Shown piece after piece: positions 14,441 through 18,305 of a stretch of DNA of 18,305 bases. The DNA is from Fimenecus sp045632525 (lineage in GTDB: Bacteria; Bacillota; Clostridia; Oscillospirales; Acutalibacteraceae): the NCBI GenBank assembly GCA_045632525.1, contig JAZQWV010000009.1, positions 1 to 18,305 of the forward strand, written 5' to 3'. Position 1 is the stretch's first letter. Every line of letters starts with the position of its first letter. The position numbers were made by a program, and so were the translations under genes. The notes beneath the pieces are model-generated. The model saw only the letters and a program-made list of their open reading frames with translations, did not search any database and was not told where the DNA came from.

Positions 14441-16467
14441 TATTCAACACCTCTGTATAAAAGTCCACGGGTAAACTCTATCTGTGGCTTTTTCTGGTTT
14501 TCATAAGCGTCTAAAATCTCTTTAACTTCTCTTGTTGACTCGGTCGTAAAGTTAAAGAATAAAATATCAGCAGGGGGGATTTCTCTCATTCTATCACCCA
14601 TATAAATAGGTCTTGAATTGAGAATTTCTGAATATCCCATAAAGCATTTCACAGGGAATTTAATACTCATTCTGTCTGTAATTTCGCTGTTTCTCTTGCA
14701 CTCTGCACAACTCTTGCCATTTTTAACAGGACAATTTCTCGTGAGCATAAGTGGAATTCTGCCATAAACAGTAATTCCTTTACTTATAGGCGCAGAAATG
14801 TTTTTGAAATTATCAAGCGTGCATTCGTTTGAGATAATCACTTCGTCTATTCCCAAATCCTTTGCCATATCCATTGAATATGAATTGAGAATATTAAGTG
14901 ACGGTGAAGCCACAACTTTTTTACCACATTTTTTCGCAACTGCAACTGCATCAAGTGTGTGACAAAGCACAAAATATGCAGAAGAGTCACAAAGTATTTT
15001 CTCAACTTTTTTAGCGTTGCCAAACATCCCGTGTGGCAATTCAACACCGAATGCATTTTCTTTGACGATTTCATCGTCTGTGCCAAGGGGGACAAAAACC
15101 ACATGGTCTTTTACATTTTCGGGGATTTGTCCAACATTATCAAATCTTAAATAGAGAATTTTATCGTCATAAGCATCAATATTTGATGGTGCAGATGGCT
15201 CGTTTATTGTTCTTTCACTTTCTCCAAGAATTGCTCCAGTAAGAAATTCAAGAGCTTTTCTTCGCATCTGATTAAGGGCAGAAACGGGGAGTGAATAGTC
15301 AATTTCACCCGTGATTTCAACTTTTGCTGCGTTGAATTGTGTACCACCGCATTTTTTAAGAGCATCAATAATTCTGTCTTCTGCTATTGGTCTGTTTATT
15401 GGTGCTTCACAGAGCACATCACTTTCTACTATAGCAATGTGATTTTCATATTTTGCAATAAGTCTTGCCTTTTCACCGATTTTTCCACCGAATTTAAAGC
15501 TGATGTCATATCGTGGCAATTCTTTTTCATAATTTATCGAGTATTTATTAAGTAAATCTTTTGTAGCAGACTGAACATTCTCTTTTTCACGGTAACCAAA
15601 CATCTGACGACCAAGCTTGTCCTGATAATATCCATCAGTAAAACCTGAACGAGAGAAAAGGTCCATTAAATCTTTTTGAGTGTCAAAGTTGTATTCGTTC
15701 GTTACTGACTTTTTGCAAGCCTTGACAGCAGCGCTGACATATTCAGGGCGCTTCATTCTGCCTTCAATTTTAAATGAGCAAACACCCATTTTTGAAAGTT
15801 CAGGGATATGTTCAATCAAAGACAAGTCTTTAAGGCTTAAATCGTGCCCTGTGCCGTTTTCTGCTTTAAAAGGTAAACGACAAGGCTGAGCACAAAGACC
15901 ACGATTTCCGCTTCGTGAGCCCAACACGGCACTCATAAGGCATTGACCTGATACGCACATGCAAAGTGCACCATGAATAAATACTTCAAGGTCAATAGGG
16001 GATTTTTCACAGAGTTCTTTTATTTCTTTAAAACTTAATTCTCTTGGAAGAACTGCACGAGAAAAACCTAAATCTTTAAGAACTTTAAGACCTTCCAAAG
16101 TGCCAACGCTCAACTGTGTTGAAGCGTGCATTTCTATATTGGGACAAATCTCACGAACAAGTCTTGCTACACCCAAATCTTGAATAATAATGGCGTCTGC
16201 ACCTGAACTGCAAATTTTCTTTATGGTATCAATAACATCTGAAAGTTCACAGTCTTTAATAAGGGTGTTAAGAGTAATATGTACCTTAACACCCCTGCTA
16301 TGACAATATTTAATTGCGTTTTCAATTTGCTCGTCAGTAAAATTCTGGGCATTTCTTCGTGCATTGAAATTACCCAAACCAAAATACACCGCATCAGCGC
16401 CACTAAGCACTGCGGCTTTAAGAGTTTCTTCGCTACCGACGGGAGCCAATATTTCAATTTTATTCAT
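14440..16467 (-). CDS. U32 family peptidase-like protein with C-terminal DUF3656-like region (RlhA-like)
   Basis: The U32 family was named as peptidases, but characterised members such as TrhP and RlhA act in hydroxylation of tRNA or 23S rRNA. The U32 signature EVFIHGALCMCVSGQCLMS is present, with Cys169, Cys171, Cys176, Cys192 and Cys196 and the following RGLCAQPCR, a likely Fe-S site. The region after about residue 370, with a late CPVKNGKSCAECK cluster, fits the long subgroup that contains Escherichia coli RlhA (about 650 residues; 675 here). The ATG at 16467 is chosen over 16482 because GGAG (complement of 16474-16477) is six bases upstream of it. It overlaps the end of zapA by eight bases. 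Substrate is inferred, not shown. Confidence 0.88.
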   Translation of the reverse strand: MNKIEILAPVGSEETLKAAVLSGADAVYFGLGNFNARRNAQNFTDEQIENAIKYCHSRGVKVHITLNTLIKDCELSDVIDTIKKICSSGADAIIIQDLGVARLVREICPNIEMHASTQLSVGTLEGLKVLKDLGFSRAVLPRELSFKEIKELCEKSPIDLEVFIHGALCMCVSGQCLMSAVLGSRSGNRGLCAQPCRLPFKAENGTGHDLSLKDLSLIEHIPELSKMGVCSFKIEGRMKRPEYVSAAVKACKKSVTNEYNFDTQKDLMDLFSRSGFTDGYYQDKLGRQMFGYREKENVQSATKDLLNKYSINYEKELPRYDISFKFGGKIGEKARLIAKYENHIAIVESDVLCEAPINRPIAEDRIIDALKKCGGTQFNAAKVEITGEIDYSLPVSALNQMRRKALEFLTGAILGESERTINEPSAPSNIDAYDDKILYLRFDNVGQIPENVKDHVVFVPLGTDDEIVKENAFGVELPHGMFGNAKKVEKILCDSSAYFVLCHTLDAVAVAKKCGKKVVASPSLNILNSYSMDMAKDLGIDEVIISNECTLDNFKNISAPISKGITVYGRIPLMLTRNCPVKNGKSCAECKRNSEITDRMSIKFPVKCFMGYSEILNSRPIYMGDRMREIPPADILFFNFTTESTREVKEILDAYENQKKPQIEFTRGLLYRGVE

Positions 16468-16849
16468 CAATTTCTCCGTCATCTGCTTTTTCGGATTTTG
16501 CGAAAAGATTTATCTGGTCATTCTTGAATTTTGCTTCTGTTTTGATTCTTTCGAGCTCACGCTTGTAATAATCTCTTTCAGATTTAGCCTTTGCAGCATC
16601 TTCAAGATATTCTTTAATCTGATTACGGAAATTTTCAGTCTCTGCCTGTGCTTTTGAAAGTTCATTTGCAAGGTCAAGAGAAACAAGCACGGCCGCCTGA
16701 TTAGCAGAGATAAAAGATGTTGCCTTTAAAATTTCAGACATCTTTTTATCAATCATCTGACCCAATGCTTCTGTATGTTCAACGCTTTCGTCTGTGCAAA
16801 TAAAATATTTAACACCACAAATATCAAGTCTGACTCTGTTTTTATCCAT
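16460..16849 (-). CDS. zapA: ZapA-like cell division protein
   Basis: ZapA binds and bundles FtsZ filaments at the division ring. The product from the ATG at 16849 has 129 residues: an N-terminal globular part (NRVRLDICGVKYFICTDESV, then a helix around MIDKKMSEIL) and a long charged C-terminal coiled coil (about residues 65-110), the ZapA plan. GGAG (complement of 16860-16863) lies ten bases upstream; an in-frame ATG at 16870 overlaps the leader. Pairing of zapA with a U32 gene is frequent in Firmicutes, which supports the call. Similarity to Escherichia coli ZapA is low, so the call rests on size, fold pattern and context. Confidence 0.75.
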   Translation of the reverse strand: MDKNRVRLDICGVKYFICTDESVEHTEALGQMIDKKMSEILKATSFISANQAAVLVSLDLANELSKAQAETENFRNQIKEYLEDAAKAKSERDYYKRELERIKTEAKFKNDQINLFAKSEKADDGEIDE

Positions 16850-16880
16850 AACTTTCACACTCCGATACATTTATACTGTA

Positions 16881-16909
16881 ATTGTATCACATAAATATAT
16901 GATTTTCAA
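16881..16909 (-). promoter_or_regulatory. sigma-A promoter for zapA-U32-dut
   Basis: On the minus strand TTGAAA (16904-16909) and TACAAT (16881-16886) are 17 bases apart, 32 bases upstream of the zapA ATG. The -35 box is seven bases past the ylmC stop, so zapA gets its own vegetative promoter even though the sporulation pair sigG-ylmC lies just upstream with no terminator in between. Confidence 0.8.
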
Positions 16910-16915
16910 GTTGCT

Positions 16916-17215
16916 TTATTTATGCCCGAAAAGTGACTCAAATAGTCCAGGATTAGAGCATTTTTTACACTCTTTTGGACAATCAAAATCCACTAAAATC
17001 GTATCATCACCAATAACTTTAATATCACTCCAACAGATTTTAATGTCTGGGTATTTGCCCAAAAGTCCGAAGCATTTTGACTTGCCCCAGATTATAATTG
17101 AAATAAGACAACCCGAGCAAGTGTCAATTTCAACATCACACACATTACCGAGTCTGCAACCGTCAGACAAATTTATAACTTCTTTCTCTCTCATATCTGT
17201 TACAAAACAGTTCAT
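16916..17215 (-). CDS. YlmC/YmxH-family PRC-barrel protein
   Basis: This is a small protein of the YlmC/YmxH sporulation-associated family, built on a PRC-barrel-like beta fold. The N-terminal segment EKEVINLSDGCRLGNVCDVEID is characteristic, and DIKICWSDIKVIGDDTILVD follows. The C-terminus has a CPKECKKC cluster that may bind metal. Start at the ATG 17215 (99 residues) is supported by AGGGG seven bases upstream. It lies 45 bases after sigG on the same strand, the usual clostridial neighbourhood, so it is probably co-transcribed with sigG. The molecular role of the family is not established. The ribosome binding site lies in a hairpin. Confidence 0.82.
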   Translation of the reverse strand: MNCFVTDMREKEVINLSDGCRLGNVCDVEIDTCSGCLISIIIWGKSKCFGLLGKYPDIKICWSDIKVIGDDTILVDFDCPKECKKCSNPGLFESLFGHK

Positions 17216-17222
17216 AAAAACA

Positions 17223-17246
17223 CCCCTGCAATATAATATGCAAGGG
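17223..17246 (-). promoter_or_regulatory. Hairpin containing the ylmC ribosome binding site
   Basis: On the minus strand CCCTTGCA and TGCAGGGG form an 8-bp stem with one G-U pair and an eight-base AT-only loop. The 3' arm contains the AGGGG ribosome binding site of the YlmC/YmxH gene. Folding would hide this site, so translation may depend on ribosomes leaving sigG or on a melting factor. There is no T-run directly after it, so it is not a standard terminator. Confidence 0.55.
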
Positions 17247-17259
17247 TAGGGGGATATTA

Positions 17260-18030
17260 TCAACTTTCTTTTATTTTCTTGATTGCGCCTTTTTCTAGAC
17301 GGCTCACTTGTGCTTGGCTTATTCCAACTTCTTCTGCAACTTCCATTTGAGTTTTGCCTTGCATAAAACGAAGATTTAAAATTTGTTTTTCACGCTCACC
17401 GAGATTTTTGATTGCTTCTTTGATTGATATTTCATTGAGCCAATCGTCGTCGCTTTCAGAACTTCCCACTTGGTCCATAACATAGATGGTGTCACCACCA
17501 TCAGAATAAACAGGTTCATAAAGTGATATGGGCTCAACAATTGCCTCCAAAGCAAGAACAACATCAACAGTAGGGAGTTCCATCTCTTTTGCGATTTCTT
17601 CAATGGTTGCGTCACGACCAGTTTCGTTTTGTATTCTCTCTTTAATCTGCATTGCGTGATATGCCGTGTCGCGAAGTGAACGACTGACTCTTATTGTGTT
17701 ATAGTCTCGTAAATACCGACGAATTTCACCGATAATCATTGGCACAGCATAGGTGGAAAATCGCACATTCTGTGTAATGTCAAAATTGTCGATTGCTTTG
17801 ATGAGTCCAATGCACCCAACCTGAAACAAATCGTCGGGATTTTCACCACGATTAGCAAATCTTTGAATTACTGAAAGAACAAGACGAAGATTCCCCTCAA
17901 CCAAATCTTGACGGGCCTTTTCGTCGCCAGTTTCTCTGATTTTTTTGAGCAGAGCCATTTTCTCGGCTTCTTTTAATACTTTAAGTTTTGCTGTATTAAC
18001 ACCACAAATTTCAACTCTCGTAAATTGCAC
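17260..18030 (-). CDS. sigG: RNA polymerase sporulation sigma factor SigG
   Basis: Sigma-G directs late forespore transcription in endospore formers. The N-terminal RVEICGVNTAKLKVL is the characteristic sigma-G leader. Region 2 contains NLRLVLSVIQRF, DDLFQVGCIGLIKAIDNFD and RFSTYAVPMIIGEIRRYLRD; region 3 begins RVSRSLRDTAYHAMQIKERI; region 4 ends GKTQMEVAEEVGISQAQVSR with the helix-turn-helix. I chose the GTG at 18030 (256 residues, close to the 260 of Bacillus subtilis) because GGGAG (complement of 18038-18042) is seven bases upstream. The open frame continues upstream to 18129, but that part resembles nothing in the family. sigE, which usually precedes sigG, is not within the 275 bases upstream. 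Confidence 0.96.
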   Translation of the reverse strand: MQFTRVEICGVNTAKLKVLKEAEKMALLKKIRETGDEKARQDLVEGNLRLVLSVIQRFANRGENPDDLFQVGCIGLIKAIDNFDITQNVRFSTYAVPMIIGEIRRYLRDYNTIRVSRSLRDTAYHAMQIKERIQNETGRDATIEEIAKEMELPTVDVVLALEAIVEPISLYEPVYSDGGDTIYVMDQVGSSESDDDWLNEISIKEAIKNLGEREKQILNLRFMQGKTQMEVAEEVGISQAQVSRLEKGAIKKIKES

Positions 18031-18059
18031 AAAAACACTCCCGCATAAGTTTTCAATAA

Positions 18060-18088
18060 AAGTATTACCAATTATTGAATGCCTAAAC
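18060..18088 (-). promoter_or_regulatory. Candidate sigma-F (forespore) promoter of sigG
   Basis: On the minus strand GGTAATACTT (18060-18069) fits the sigma-F -10 pattern GGNNANANTN at every fixed position. GTTTA (18084-18088), close to the GYATA-type -35, stands 14 bases upstream. The -10 is 29 bases before the GTG start, leaving room for a short leader with GGGAG. In Bacillus subtilis sigG is transcribed by sigma-F, so the position is as expected. Spacing may be a base or two short. Confidence 0.5.
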
Positions 18089-18130
18089 GGGAGATTTTTA
18101 TATTTAACAAATTGGGGATTGTGGACCAAA

Positions 18131-18210
18131 AATAAATAGTGAATAATGAATGATTAATAATTAAGGGTCTGCGACGCAAATTATAAATGTAACTAATTGA
18201 GTGTGTTGTA
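18131..18210. other. Non-coding AT-rich stretch upstream of sigG
   Basis: This stretch is rich in short related words such as GAATAATGAATGATTAATAA. It has no ribosome binding site, no supported open frame and no clear promoter. It looks like decayed intergenic repeat sequence flanking the GC-rich element that follows. Confidence 0.5.
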
Positions 18211-18305
18211 GGGGCGAGTAAGTCTCACCTGCCGGTTCGGTCAGTGCTTCTGCTTCGCAGAGGTGTCCACCGGACACCCGCACCTGTGCTCGCCCGTAAT
18301 TTTTT
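18207..18305. repeat. GC-rich hairpin element, probable interspersed repeat
   Basis: The last 99 bases are far richer in G+C than their surroundings and are bounded by complementary ends: GGGCGAG (18212-18218) and CTCGCCC (18289-18295). Inside are CTTCTGC/GCAGAGG (18247-18263, three-base loop) and GGTGTCC/GGACACC (18262-18278, three-base loop), which share two bases. A T-run (18300-18305) follows the right end. Outline and composition resemble GC-rich interspersed repeats common in Oscillospiraceae genomes; that comparison is from memory. A transcript entering from the right part could also terminate here. The right boundary may lie beyond the window. Confidence 0.6.

Noticed and set aside
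16794..17249. 151-codon open frame on the plus strand across zapA, its promoter and ylmC
   Set aside because: It is antisense to three supported minus-strand features, has no ribosome binding site, and its translation resembles no family.
17260..18129. Longer 289-residue reading of sigG
   Set aside because: The extra 33 residues have no counterpart in sigma-G and would cross the candidate promoter; the GTG at 18030 has a well-placed GGGAG.

Overview
The window looks like a low-GC, Gram-positive, endospore-forming anaerobe of the class Clostridia, probably near the Oscillospiraceae/Ruminococcaceae. The evidence is an intact sigG-type sporulation sigma factor next to a YlmC/YmxH-type gene, sigma-A-like promoters with 17-bp spacers, strong GGAGG-type ribosome binding sites, a SpoVB-type flippase - mazG - (hup) - rqcP order related to the Bacillus yabM-yabN-yabO block, and a HemZ-type radical SAM protein. 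No rRNA, tRNA, insertion sequence, prophage or true CRISPR array was seen. Taxonomy is inferred from family recognition only.

Layout. (1) 1-1400, minus strand: glmU, cut by the left edge. Its N-terminal pyrophosphorylase domain lacks several normally invariant residues, while its acetyltransferase domain looks intact. (2) 1401-1554: two back-to-back sigma-A promoters. (3) 1555-2517, plus: a stand-alone polyprenyl-phosphate type GT2 glycosyltransferase with its own promoter and terminator. (4) 2530-13323, plus: one long co-directional cluster, recJ - rel - dtd - MBL hydrolase - hemZ - nucleoside kinase - flippase - mazG - hup. It is tightly packed, with several overlapping or near-overlapping stops and starts, and ends in a strong terminator after hup. 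rqcP starts about 10 bases after that terminator and has its own terminator. (5) 13600-13996: a 400-base non-coding stretch with a duplicated AT-rich 17-mer, a 22-bp tandem repeat, the terminator of the converging dut operon, and an array of short hairpins separated by TCGATAT/ATATCGA linkers. (6) 13997-16909, minus: zapA - U32 peptidase - dut, overlapping genes behind a sigma-A promoter. (7) 16916-18088, minus: sigG - ylmC/ymxH, with a candidate sigma-F promoter and a hairpin covering the ylmC ribosome binding site. (8) 18131-18305: non-coding sequence ending in a GC-rich, hairpin-rich element that resembles an interspersed repeat.

How the genes relate. Most are housekeeping genes of quality control and maintenance: DNA repair (recJ), alarmone metabolism (rel), removal of D-amino acids from tRNA (dtd), nucleotide-pool cleansing (mazG, dut), nucleoid architecture (hup), ribosome-associated quality control (rqcP), envelope precursors and export (glmU, GT2, flippase), cell division (zapA) and forespore gene expression (sigG). 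The most unusual items are the ATATCGA hairpin array downstream of dut, the 22-bp tandem repeat beside it, and the eroded uridylyltransferase site of GlmU.
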